A stretch of DNA of 36,671 nucleotides from Acidobacteriaceae bacterium (GTDB lineage: Bacteria; Acidobacteriota; Terriglobia; Terriglobales; Acidobacteriaceae): contig PLIO01000228.1 in assembly GCA_003140075.1 (NCBI GenBank), forward strand, positions 1,813 through 38,483. The letters are read 5' to 3'. A program made the translations under genes and the position numbers. This document shows positions 1 to 7,074 of the stretch, one piece after another (position 1 is the stretch's first letter; every line of letters begins with the position of its first letter). The notes beneath the pieces are model-generated. The model was not told the DNA's origin. It worked only from the letters and a program-made list of their open reading frames with translations, and did not search any database.

Positions 1-226
1 ACCGTCGAGCCTAGGCACGAGGAAGCTTTCACAGTTTAGCTCGGATCGGAGTCGGTTGACTGTGACGGATGAACGATGGGTGCCTGAGGAAAAGGCGGGC
101 GCGAGGCCGGGTGAGGCCGGAGTTTCCGCAGCGTCGTGCGAATCGCGGAAAATCCCGCCCAAGCGAAGCTTGGACGGGGCACCCGCCGGAAATTTCGGCT
201 GGGCCGCCTGTGATCTTCCAATAGGT
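1..226. other. Gene-free left edge with repeat-like DNA
   Basis: I see no credible gene here. The short open frames on both strands have no recognisable protein signal. Around 155-184 there is a small hairpin, CCAAG-cgaag-CTTGG, followed by GGACGGGGCACCC. This resembles the GGGTGGCCC/GGGCCACCC repeat DNA found again at 1193-1425. I take the stretch as intergenic repeat debris next to the element end at 227. Confidence 0.4.
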
Positions 227-297
227 TGTCCATTCGACCGGAACCAGAGAAGCTGATTGTAGCGAGCAATCACCTCTGAGAAGAGATCGAATGGACA
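227..297. repeat. 11-bp inverted repeat at the left end of an IS481-type remnant
   Basis: TGTCCATTCGA at 227-237 is repeated as its exact reverse complement TCGAATGGACA at 287-297, with 49 bp between the arms. The second arm contains the ATG of the transposase remnant. A TGT-starting terminal sequence just outside the transposase start fits the left end of an insertion sequence. I see no matching right end in the window, so the element is not complete. Confidence 0.4.
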
Positions 298-434
298 TTC
301 ACAAGAATGCCCGACTTACCCTGCGCCGTCGAGAGGATTTAGTTGAGTATGTAGCCCGGGGAGTGAAGTGGGATTCCACGGTCCCTTCCCTCTTGCATGC
401 GATGGAAAACCGCGCTAGGGTTGTAGGCATATGA
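291..434 (+). pseudogene. IS481-family transposase, N-terminal remnant
   Basis: The 47-codon frame starts MDIHKNARLTLRRREDLVE, which I recognise as the N-terminal start of IS481-family DDE transposases, upstream of their helix-turn-helix. The resemblance runs for about 27-30 residues and then stops. The remaining codons read through what looks like the promoter of the next gene. The helix-turn-helix and the whole rve catalytic domain are missing, so this cannot be an active transposase. Its TGA overlaps the ATG of the antitoxin gene (ATGA). The frame may therefore be translated as a leader peptide coupled to the toxin-antitoxin pair, but that is inference. Confidence 0.65.
393..421 (+). promoter_or_regulatory. 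Possible promoter of the toxin-antitoxin pair
   Basis: TTGCAT (393-398) and TAGGGT (416-421) are separated by 17 bp and lie just upstream of the antitoxin start at 431. The -10 match is poor. Transcription from here would give an almost leaderless antitoxin mRNA. This is a weak call made by eye. Confidence 0.25.
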
Positions 435-643
435 GCGACCTGCGAAGCCAGATCGACAGCCTCTCCGCCGCGGAGAAGGCAGAACTGCTCGACACGGTGT
501 GGGAAAGCCTGGAAGCGGACTCCGCATCACTGACGGATGCGCAACGCGAGGAGCTTGATTACCGCATCGCCCGGCACGAGCAAAACCCCTCCGATGTCAT
601 TCCGTGGCAGCAAGTCAGGGCGGGCCTGTTTAAGAAGCCGTGA
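431..643 (+). CDS. Addiction-module antitoxin (TIGR02574 / Unstab_antitox type)
   Basis: This 70-residue acidic protein begins with the pattern typical of the 'putative addiction module component' family: an N-terminal helix of the type IDSLSAAEKAELLDTVWESL, then an acidic stretch with LTDAQREELDYRIARHEQNP. It ends with a short tail containing IPWQQVRAGL, which in this family lies near the toxin-binding end. The family neutralises RelE/ParE-type toxins encoded directly downstream. That is the arrangement here: its TGA overlaps the toxin GTG by 4 bp, so the two are translationally coupled. The ATG also overlaps the stop of the IS481 remnant, and there is no clear Shine-Dalgarno sequence. The pair probably represses its own promoter, as such modules usually do; this is not visible in the sequence. 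Confidence 0.85.
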   Translation: MSDLRSQIDSLSAAEKAELLDTVWESLEADSASLTDAQREELDYRIARHEQNPSDVIPWQQVRAGLFKKP

Positions 644-933
644 CACTCGCTGTTGTCTGGATCCCAGAGGCGAATGAGGATTTGCTGGATGCGCGGACGT
701 GGTACGACAACATCCGTCCAGAGCTTGGGGAGCGTTTCGCCTCAGCAGTCGAAGCCACAGTCGAGGCAATCGCGGAACATCCGCTGCAGTTCCCAGTCGT
801 CTACCGGAACCGTCGCCGCGCAGGAGTGTGGCGTTTTCCGTATAGCGTAATCTTCGAGTTTCAGGAGCATCGGATTGTGGTAATCGCGTGCTTCCACGGC
901 AGACGCAATCCCAGACGCTGGCAATCGCGATAG
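640..933 (+). CDS. RelE/ParE-family toxin
   Basis: The 97-residue basic protein has the normal length and layout of the RelE/ParE superfamily. An N-terminal strand and helix carry WIPEANEDLLDARTWYD. A central part (RFASAVEATVEAIAEHPLQFP) leads to a C-terminal beta-sheet core ending VIACFHGRRNPRRWQSR, the usual HGRR-P-RW ending of this group. Members cleave ribosome-bound mRNA (RelE) or poison gyrase (ParE); the sequence alone does not say which. The start is a GTG inside the GTGA overlap with the antitoxin stop. No truncation is visible, so the module looks intact even though it sits against transposon debris. Confidence 0.88.
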   Translation: MTLAVVWIPEANEDLLDARTWYDNIRPELGERFASAVEATVEAIAEHPLQFPVVYRNRRRAGVWRFPYSVIFEFQEHRIVVIACFHGRRNPRRWQSR

Positions 934-1011
934 CTCTGGGCGTCCGATCCCTCTGGGGACCGTGTTGATTCACCAAACCCTTTCCGTGCCCTTAAACCCA
1001 AGGAGCCAACT

Positions 1012-1140
1012 GTGACCATCGAAATCCGCGACGCATCGTTGGAGGCCAGAATCCGAAAGCAACTCCCAGCCACCGGCTCCAGCAGCGTCGAGGAAGTGCT
1101 GCTCCGCTCGCTCGAAACTGCGCCACCGTTGTCATCCTGA
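1012..1140 (+). pseudogene. Truncated antitoxin-like gene ending inside a dispersed repeat
   Basis: GTG at 1012 follows a good AAGGAG ribosome site at about 999-1004 and opens a 42-codon frame starting VTIEIRDASLEARIRKQL. It continues through a helix of the type SSSVEEVLLRSLE. This is the N-terminal half of a small antitoxin-like family (ParD-like, typically about 70-90 residues in my recollection). The frame ends PPLSS-stop, and the last codons and the TGA belong to the repeat that starts GTCATCCTGAG at 1131. The natural C-terminus is gone and no partner toxin follows. I conclude that insertion of the repeat cut the gene. It could also be a short functional peptide. Confidence 0.55.
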
Positions 1141-1192
1141 GCGAAGTGGCTGCTTCGCGCCTCGCGGAGCAGCCGCGCAGTCGAAGGACCCC
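1131..1192 (+). repeat. Dispersed repeat, ends GTCATCCTGAG / TCGAAGGACCCC
   Basis: This copy starts GTCATCCTGAGCGAAG (1131-1146) and ends GCAGTCGAAGGACCCC (1177-1192). The middle is GC-rich and partly self-complementary. The same two ends occur, with a different interior, inverted at 1534-1574 and direct at 34034-34060. The fixed ends with a variable centre look like a REP- or MITE-like family. Confidence 0.7.
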
Positions 1193-1853
1193 ATGGCGGG
1201 TGGCCCAGCTGCCGGGCCGCAGCAGGTTTTCGGCGGAGTGGGTGGCCCGCCTTTTGATGATGTTTGCTTGCGCCATCTGTAACTGAGGGTGCTCCGTCCT
1301 TGCGTTGTTTGCAAGGGCGGGCAGCGCTGCTGCCGCGACGACTTTTGTCCCTTCGGCACGAACCCCGTTGCGTATGCCTTCGTGGTTCCCGCCCTTCGCA
1401 AAGTGCGCGAAGGACGGGCCACCCGCTGTGCCGGTCGCGCCCGCGAGATCAAAAGTCTGGGACACCCGGCCGACGAATTAGGCTGAGTCGTGAGAACTCC
1501 CTCGTGCGTCCGTTGCCGGGGGCTAGGAGTGCAGGGGTCCTTCGGCCCGCAAAGGACGCGGGCCTCAGGATGACAAAGCTGATGACAGAGCTGAAGCTGT
1601 GGATGACAGTGCGTGGATGACAGACCGTTAGCGACCGCGCGCTTGCGCACTATCACGACATCGCGACGGCGCAGCATCCCCTCCCGCTGAGCCTTCCCAG
1701 CGCCCATTCTGGGGCTGCGGCCCAGAAGAGTCCTTCTCCGGTTACTTTCGGTCAAGAGCCGTGGACACGTTTACCCCCTGTCCTTTCTCCCTTAATGTGA
1801 GAACTCCAATCCGGGTCCGCTCCCTCGGCCTGGATTCCCCTTGGAGTGAATGC
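1193..1853. other. Gene-free repeat-rich intergenic region
   Basis: I find no convincing gene in these roughly 660 bp; the open frames on both strands look like readings of repeats. A segment is bounded by GGGTGGCCCGCC (1241-1252) and the inverse CGGGCCACCC (about 1416-1425), and contains palindromic pieces such as CTTCGCAAAGTGCGCGAAG near 1395. GATGACAG or a one-base variant occurs four times between 1569 and 1623 at uneven spacing. The TonB-like gene that follows can be read back to 1761, but the codons before 1854 have no protein character. Confidence 0.5.
1534..1574 (-). repeat. Dispersed repeat, inverted copy
   Basis: Read on the minus strand, this copy runs GTCATCCTGAG, then a perfect small hairpin GCCCGCG-tcctttg-CGGGC, then CGAAGGACCCC. 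The ends match the copies at 1131-1192 and 34034-34060; only the interior differs. With the copy at 1131 it brackets about 340 bp of gene-free DNA in inverted orientation. Confidence 0.7.
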
Positions 1854-2894
1854 ATGGCTATGCCTCAACAGAACTTTCAGCTCGGAATTCTGCCGGAACG
1901 CAAGATCGACAAGCGCGCCCTGGCGACCAGCTACGCGATCTTGGTCGTGCTCACTCTGATCCTGATTAACCTGGGAGCTATATTTCCGGACCGGCTGCCG
2001 CTCAAGCAGTTTCGCGTGACGGAACTGATTCCGATGCCCGCGCTGCGGCCGGAGCGTGCGCCGATTATTAAAGTAAAACCGGTTCTGAAGGCGAAGCTGC
2101 TTCCGCCTGCGCCGGTTTTCGACCAACCAAAATTGATCGTGCCGCGCGAGGTCCGCCGCGTGCGCGCTCCCGAGCCGGTGGAAGCGCCCAAGGTCGTGAT
2201 CAATCAGTTCGCCGCCCCTCAGCTGAAGATGGCGTCGGGCGGGGCGCGTCCGCAACTGTTGCATACCGGCGATTTCGCGGGGAGTTCGGTGGCGCCAACC
2301 GTGAACGCAGCGGTGCAGAAAGTGCAGACCGGCGGCTTCGGCGATCCCAATGGTTTGAAAGGCACCGGCAAGTCAGGCGCCAAGCTGTATGCCGCGCAGG
2401 CCGGCGGGTTTGATATGCCGGCGGGTCCGGGACAAGGCAACGGATCGGGTGGAGCAAAAGGTATTAAAGGAACAGTCGCCAGCGCCGATTTCGGCAACGG
2501 CATCGCGACCGGGGGCAAGGGCGATGGCCGTAGCAGTGGCGCAGGAATTTCGACTGGCGGATTCGGGGCCGAACAGGTGGTTCATGGCGGCCCGAAGATC
2601 GCGCAGGCGGATTCGGGACCGGCTACCAACCCGGTGGAGATCACGTTCAAGCCGCAACCGGCCTATACCGACGAGGCGCGCAGTCTGAAGTTAGAAGGCG
2701 AAGTTTTGCTGGAGGTAATGTTCAACGCCAACGGCACGCTGCATGTGAATCGCGTGGTCCGGGGACTGGGTCACGGTCTGGACGAGGCGGCCATGGCGGC
2801 TGCGAACAAAATGCGGTTCAAGCCGGCGCTGCGTTTCGGACAGCCCGTGGACTCAACGGCGGTGGTGCACGTGGTCTTTCAACTGGCGTACTAA
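1854..2894 (+). CDS. TonB-like energy transducer / TonB C-terminal domain protein
   Basis: The 346-residue protein has the TonB layout: a short basic cytoplasmic N-terminus, one membrane segment at about residues 22-44, then a proline- and charge-rich periplasmic stretch (about 45-115). A long Gly-rich linker follows (about 120-255) with repeats of the type TGGFG/AGGFD. The C-terminal TonB domain (about 260-346) contains QPAYTDEARSLKLEGEVLLEV and ends VVHVVFQLAY. Such proteins transmit proton-motive force to TonB-dependent outer-membrane receptors, or act as periplasmic adaptors. No ExbB/ExbD genes lie nearby. I chose ATG 1854 because GGAG lies 7 bp upstream and residues before it look non-coding; ATG 1860 is also possible. 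The glycine linker is unusual compared with the proline linker of classic TonB. Confidence 0.85.
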   Translation: MAMPQQNFQLGILPERKIDKRALATSYAILVVLTLILINLGAIFPDRLPLKQFRVTELIPMPALRPERAPIIKVKPVLKAKLLPPAPVFDQPKLIVPREVRRVRAPEPVEAPKVVINQFAAPQLKMASGGARPQLLHTGDFAGSSVAPTVNAAVQKVQTGGFGDPNGLKGTGKSGAKLYAAQAGGFDMPAGPGQGNGSGGAKGIKGTVASADFGNGIATGGKGDGRSSGAGISTGGFGAEQVVHGGPKIAQADSGPATNPVEITFKPQPAYTDEARSLKLEGEVLLEVMFNANGTLHVNRVVRGLGHGLDEAAMAAANKMRFKPALRFGQPVDSTAVVHVVFQLAY

Positions 2895-2994
2895 AAGTTT
2901 AGGTCGGAAGGCTTAACTCAAGAGGTTTGGAATCGATCCAAAGAAACAAAAGAAACAAAAGAAGCATCGGTTAAGAGACTTGGAGAGAATCGTC

Positions 2995-4875
2995 ATGCGC
3001 ACTTCGAAATGGATTTTCACTGCCGCACTGCTGGTCTCGGTGAGCGCCACCGCGCAACAGCCGTCGGATTCACAACCCTCCGCGCCATCGAACGCTGGCT
3101 CGGCCACGCAGACGGCGCAACCGGTGACGTCTCCTGATACGGCGCCGCCGGCATCGGCACAGGCTACGGATCCGGCTGCATCCGCTTCCCCATCTCCGGC
3201 CCCGGCGTCTCAATCTCAAGCGCAAGCGCAGGCACAGCCGTCGACAACTCCGGTGCCGACGCCCTCGGCGCTGCCGCAGCCCACTACCATGGATCAAGTG
3301 GTCGACCGTTTCATCGAGCGCGAACACGGCCTCATGAAGGTGCTCGCCACCCGCACGCCGGTGGTTGAAACCTATCTGCAGAACCTCAGCGCCGATCCGC
3401 AACTCGGCCCAGTGCCCAGCGCGGACCACTATTTTCTGGGACGCATGGATATGGGCGAGTCGGTCGACCGCAAGGACTATCTGAAGGAGCAGGACAAAGG
3501 CATGGAGACCCGCTTGATGGGCGGCTTCAACAAGCTCTTCAAGGTGCAGTACCAACCCATGGGCTTCTCCTGGATGGTCTACGCCGATCGTACGGACTTT
3601 GACCGCTCGCACTATGATTTCCACTACATCCGCCGCGAATTTCTGGGCGACGTCCGCTGCCTCGTGTTCGACGTCACTCCCAAGAAGAATTCTGGCAAAG
3701 GACGATTCCTGGGCCGTGTTTGGGTGGAAGATCAGGATTTCAACATCGTTCGCCTGAACGGCACCTACGCTCCGGCACCGAAGAATTCCTACTTCTTCCA
3801 CATGGACAGCTGGCGCTTGAATCTGATTCCCGGCTACTGGGTACCGGCTTACATCTACAGCGAGGAAGGCGACTTCAGCGCTGGCGTCAAGAACAAGCTG
3901 GCCTTCAAGGCGCAGACCCGCATCTGGGGCTACGACCTGAAGAAAGGCGGCAAGGACGACGAACTCACGCAGATTCGCGTGGACAGCGTGAAGGATGAAA
4001 GCGCCACCGCGCAGGATGCGTCTCCGTTGGAGGCCGAGCGGGTATGGCAGCAACAAGCGGAGGATAACGTGGTTGAGCGCCTTACCAGCGCGGGATTGCT
4101 CGCGCCCGAAGGCGACGTTGACCGCATTCTCATGACCGTGGTCAACAACTTAGAAGTCACCAACAATATCGATTTGCCGCGTCCGATCCGCACTCGCGTG
4201 CTGCTCACTGCTCCGCTTGAAACTTTCAGCGTGGGCAACACCATCGTAATCAGCCGCGGATTGATCGACGTGCTGCCCGATGAGGCCAGCCTGGCTGCCG
4301 TTCTCTCGCATGAACTGGCGCACATTGTGCTCGGCCACAACCTGGGCAGCAAGTATGCCTTCAACGACCGCATGCTGTTCTCGGACGATTCCACCTACAA
4401 CAACCTGGGCTTCAAACACATTCCGGAAGAGGAAGCCGCAGCCGACAAGAAGGCGATCGAACTCCTGAACAACTCGCCGTACGCGCAGAAACTCGACAAC
4501 GTTGGATTATTCCTGAAGGCGCTGCAATCGCGCTCGCCTCAGCTCAATGCCCTTTTGACCACGCACCTGGGCAATCCGATCGCGGAAAACGGGAGCATCA
4601 GCCGCTTAGCGGCTCTGGCCACCAAGGGTCCGGCTCTCGATAACAACAAGCTGGACCAGGTTGCGGCTCTGCCGCTCGGCGGGCGCGTCAAGATCAATCC
4701 CTGGGACGACAAGGCGGAAATGGTGAAGACGGCTCCGGTCGCCATCACCTCGGCGCGCGACAAGATGCCGTTTGAAGTCACGCCGTTCTATCCGCGGTTG
4801 GCTCGCTACGGCGCCTCGAATGCGCCGAGCGCCGCACCCGCTACTGCCGCTAACTCAACTCCGGGCACCAACTAA
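2995..4875 (+). CDS. Secreted M48-family zinc metalloprotease
   Basis: The 626-residue protein starts with a signal peptide (MRTSKWIFTAALLVSVSATA, cleavage near residue 21). A roughly 75-residue Pro/Ala/Ser/Gln spacer follows. The region at about 100-340 looks like the outer-membrane-lipoprotein-type module often fused to proteases in Acidobacteria. The C-terminal half is an M48 peptidase domain: HELAH (residues 439-443) supplies two zinc ligands and the catalytic Glu, and Glu480 in the EAAAD motif is the likely third ligand. The family includes periplasmic proteases such as BepA/LoiP that police outer-membrane assembly. Start: ATG 2995 has GGAGAG 8 bp upstream; the frame also opens at TTG 2980, but that lies over the ribosome site. 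It follows the TonB-like gene by 100 bp. Confidence 0.85.
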   Translation: MRTSKWIFTAALLVSVSATAQQPSDSQPSAPSNAGSATQTAQPVTSPDTAPPASAQATDPAASASPSPAPASQSQAQAQAQPSTTPVPTPSALPQPTTMDQVVDRFIEREHGLMKVLATRTPVVETYLQNLSADPQLGPVPSADHYFLGRMDMGESVDRKDYLKEQDKGMETRLMGGFNKLFKVQYQPMGFSWMVYADRTDFDRSHYDFHYIRREFLGDVRCLVFDVTPKKNSGKGRFLGRVWVEDQDFNIVRLNGTYAPAPKNSYFFHMDSWRLNLIPGYWVPAYIYSEEGDFSAGVKNKLAFKAQTRIWGYDLKKGGKDDELTQIRVDSVKDESATAQDASPLEAERVWQQQAEDNVVERLTSAGLLAPEGDVDRILMTVVNNLEVTNNIDLPRPIRTRVLLTAPLETFSVGNTIVISRGLIDVLPDEASLAAVLSHELAHIVLGHNLGSKYAFNDRMLFSDDSTYNNLGFKHIPEEEAAADKKAIELLNNSPYAQKLDNVGLFLKALQSRSPQLNALLTTHLGNPIAENGSISRLAALATKGPALDNNKLDQVAALPLGGRVKINPWDDKAEMVKTAPVAITSARDKMPFEVTPFYPRLARYGASNAPSAAPATAANSTPGTN

Positions 4876-4921
4876 GCTCTACATAGCGCCGGCCTCTGGC
4901 CGGCATGGCCGCCGAGAGCCT

Positions 4922-4944
4922 GCCCCGAGCGAAGTCGAAGGGGC
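4922..4944. repeat. Short palindromic repeat GCCCC-gagcgaagtcgaa-GGGGC
   Basis: This hairpin carries the GAGCGAAGTCGAAGG core that also occurs in the GTCATCCTGAG repeat family. It sits just downstream of the M48 gene, before the terminator. Confidence 0.45.
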
Positions 4945-4975
4945 GGCGCCACAGTCCAAGTTGCAATAAGATGAG

Positions 4976-5021
4976 GGCCGGGATCCGGAATCACCTTCCG
5001 GGATACCCGGCCTTCGTTTTT
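4976..5021 (+). terminator. Rho-independent terminator after the M48 protease gene
   Basis: GGCCGGG-AT-CCGGAA pairs with TTCCGGG-AT-ACCCGGCC around a four-to-five-base loop and is followed by TTCGTTTTT. The stem is long with one small bulge. It lies about 100 bp after the M48 stop and would end the TonB-M48 transcript. Confidence 0.75.
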
Positions 5022-5043
5022 GTTAGGACAGTCGACGGTGCCC

Positions 5044-5097
5044 AGTACCTAAGTACCTAGAATGCGGAGTTAACTAGGTACTGGGTACTAGGTACTA
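5044..5097. repeat. AGTACCTAG/CTAGGTACT palindromic repeat cluster
   Basis: AGTACCTAG (5052-5060) is followed by its reverse complement CTAGGTACT twice (5074-5082 and 5088-5096). A further imperfect unit lies at 5044-5051. On the minus strand the cluster begins exactly at the TAG stop codon of dinB. It can form alternative hairpins and may act as a terminator or REP-type element. Confidence 0.6.
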
Positions 5098-6354
5098 TCT
5101 GGCCTTGCTCTTTCCCGGTAGCCCCGAGGGGTTCTCGTGGGTGCGTTCGCGAAAGGTTCCGCGCATGCCTCCCGCCAGCTTGACGCTCGATTCCCCAAAC
5201 TTATCGCGCAGGCGATCGGCGGCGGCCAGCGCGTTCTTCCATCGTTGCTGCTGGCCGCCTTCGAGCAGATCGATCTGCTCTGCCTGCGCCTCAAAGGACG
5301 ATGCCTGCACTCCCAGCAACCGCACTTCCCGGCCCGCCTTCCAGTTTCTACGAAACAGCGTGCGCGCCTGCTCAAAGATTTCGCCGTCGAGCTGGGTCGC
5401 CGCCGGCAAGGTATGAGCGCGGGTAATCGTAGAGAAGTCTTTGTAACGCAGCTTGAGTTGAATCGTGCGCGCATAGAAGTTCGCTTCCCGCAAGCGCCGC
5501 CCGACCATCTCCGAGAGCCGCATCAGCGTAGCTTCCAGTTGGTTCGCGTCCGCGGTGTCTTCATTGTAGGTATGCTCATGGCTGATCGATTTTGCCGAGA
5601 TGTCGGCGCCGACTTCGGTGTCGAACCATCCGCCCGCATCTTCTCCGCGGGCTTTCCCGGCCAGCGCCAGACCCCATTTGCCGAAGCGTTCTCCCAATTC
5701 AGATTCTTCGAGGCGCGCCAGGTCTCCGACCTTCTTGATGCCGAGGGCGTGAAGATGGCTCTCCATCACTTTGCCGACGCCCGGAATTTCGCGCACGTCC
5801 AGCGGCGCAAGGAATTTTGCTTCTTCTCCCGGAACAATCCACAGCACGCCGTTGGGCTTGGCTTGCGCGGACGAAACCTTCGCAATCAAGCGCGACGACC
5901 CGATGCCGATCGAGCAATTCAACTGCGTTTCTTCCTTCATCCGGTGGTGCAGTTTGTGCGCGGCTTTCATCGGGGGTCCGTGAAGCCGCGCAGTGCCAGT
6001 CATCTCGAGGTAGGCTTCGTCGATGGAGGCCATCTCCACCTGCGGAGAGAATGCGGTAAGCACCTTGTAGACTTTTTCCGAGCACTCGCGATAGCGCTCC
6101 GGATGGCCGTTCACAAAGATGGCATGCGGACAAAGCTTGGCCGCGGTTCGCAGCGGCAGGGCCGAATGCACCCCAAACTTGCGAGCCTCATAAGATGCGG
6201 CCGAAACCACGCCACGCTCGTGGCGCTGACCGCCAACGACGACAGCTTTGCCTTTGAGCGAGGGATCGTACAGTTCCTCCACCGAGACGAAGAACGCGTC
6301 CATATCGACGTGGAAGATAGTTCGGGAGAACGCGGGCTGGTGGGAAGCAGCCAT
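5095..6354 (-). CDS. dinB: DNA polymerase IV (Y-family translesion polymerase)
   Basis: The 419-residue protein is a full-length DinB. The N-terminal catalytic motif HVDMDAFF places the metal ligand at Asp17, and Phe22 corresponds to the steric gate. SIDEAYLEMT supplies the other carboxylates, Asp112 and Glu113. A helix-hairpin-helix (IPGVGKVMESHLHALGI, about 190-206) and the little-finger domain follow. QIDLL in the C-terminal part resembles the QxxLF-type sliding-clamp binding motif. It copies damaged DNA with low fidelity during SOS or stress. It is a lone gene facing the M48 gene, and its TAG stop is the first codon of the CTAGGTACT repeat cluster. I see no clear LexA box upstream. Confidence 0.95.
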   Translation of the reverse strand: MAASHQPAFSRTIFHVDMDAFFVSVEELYDPSLKGKAVVVGGQRHERGVVSAASYEARKFGVHSALPLRTAAKLCPHAIFVNGHPERYRECSEKVYKVLTAFSPQVEMASIDEAYLEMTGTARLHGPPMKAAHKLHHRMKEETQLNCSIGIGSSRLIAKVSSAQAKPNGVLWIVPGEEAKFLAPLDVREIPGVGKVMESHLHALGIKKVGDLARLEESELGERFGKWGLALAGKARGEDAGGWFDTEVGADISAKSISHEHTYNEDTADANQLEATLMRLSEMVGRRLREANFYARTIQLKLRYKDFSTITRAHTLPAATQLDGEIFEQARTLFRRNWKAGREVRLLGVQASSFEAQAEQIDLLEGGQQQRWKNALAAADRLRDKFGESSVKLAGGMRGTFRERTHENPSGLPGKSKAR

Positions 6355-6457
6355 GCTGGAAGAATTTTAGCAGTTGCTCTTGGGTTGGTCCGGCGAGAGC
6401 AACCAAATGCTCAAACCGGATGTGCTCAAATCTGGAACCGCTGTTAGAATTCGCCTC

Positions 6458-6958
6458 ATGGCCGGGCGCGCTATCAGGATTACAAGCCGCATCGCGTTTC
6501 TTCTTTGCGGACTGATTTCGCTTTTCACAGCTGCTCCTTACGTGGCGGAGCGGGGCGAAGACCTGCCAGTGCAGAGCGAATGGATCGTGTTCGCGGCTGC
6601 GCTGGCAGTGGTGGGCGTTTTCAACGTGACGCTTGCGGCGCTGCCGCGCTCGTGGATCGCGAAAGCGTGCAAGAAAGATCGGAACGATGAACAGCTGTTT
6701 TCATCGCCTTTCAAACTGCTCGGCGGCTTCGCGGCGATTTCATATCTGCTGGCGCTCGTCGCCTACTTCGCTCCGCACAGCTGGAACCTCGACCCCCAGC
6801 TGATGCTTGCGTTGTGTCCCATGTATCTCGTGAAGATGACGATCGATCCGCCGCCCGTGGCCATCTTTTTCCTGCTTGCTCCCATGAACGCTGGGGTGTA
6901 CGGCGCGCTTGGATCCACTTTGGGATATGCGCTATTGGCTTTTCGTCGGCGGCACTGA
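6458..6958 (+). CDS. Hypothetical integral membrane protein
   Basis: I do not recognise the family. The 166-residue protein has about four hydrophobic segments: near residues 10-27, 43-63, 85-103 and a long C-terminal one at about 134-162. A short charged loop (KACKKDRNDEQ) lies between the second and third, and the protein ends in the basic tail RRRH. The frame is open back to 6374, but I chose ATG 6458 because the signal-like N-terminus (MAGRAIRITSRIAFLLCGL) begins there. TTAGAAT at about 6444-6450 could be a -10 box for a nearly leaderless mRNA. It diverges from dinB. Confidence 0.6.
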   Translation: MAGRAIRITSRIAFLLCGLISLFTAAPYVAERGEDLPVQSEWIVFAAALAVVGVFNVTLAALPRSWIAKACKKDRNDEQLFSSPFKLLGGFAAISYLLALVAYFAPHSWNLDPQLMLALCPMYLVKMTIDPPPVAIFFLLAPMNAGVYGALGSTLGYALLAFRRRH

Positions 6959-7074
6959 GGAATATAAGCGAGGGCGTCACCGCGAATTTTGAATCATCAT
7001 CTTAGGGCTGGCCGATAGGTTGTTGTCCGCATTATACTCACTGACCCCGACTTGAAATCCGGCCCGGATTCTTA

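Noticed and set aside
992-1755. Long minus-strand open frames over the repeat region
   Set aside because: They read through dispersed repeats (including SLRMTT from GTCATCCTGAG). They have no ribosome sites, and the peptides have no protein character.
2944-2963. GAAACAAAA direct repeats before the M48 gene
   Set aside because: Only two to three short A-rich units; likely an AT-rich leader rather than a meaningful array.
3070-4056. 328-codon minus-strand frame inside the M48 protease gene
   Set aside because: It is the antisense shadow of a high-GC coding region. The plus strand carries a clear HELAH protease.
5137-6447. 436-codon plus-strand frame across dinB
   Set aside because: It is an exact antisense shadow of a confident DNA polymerase IV; composition is Arg/His-rich without domains.
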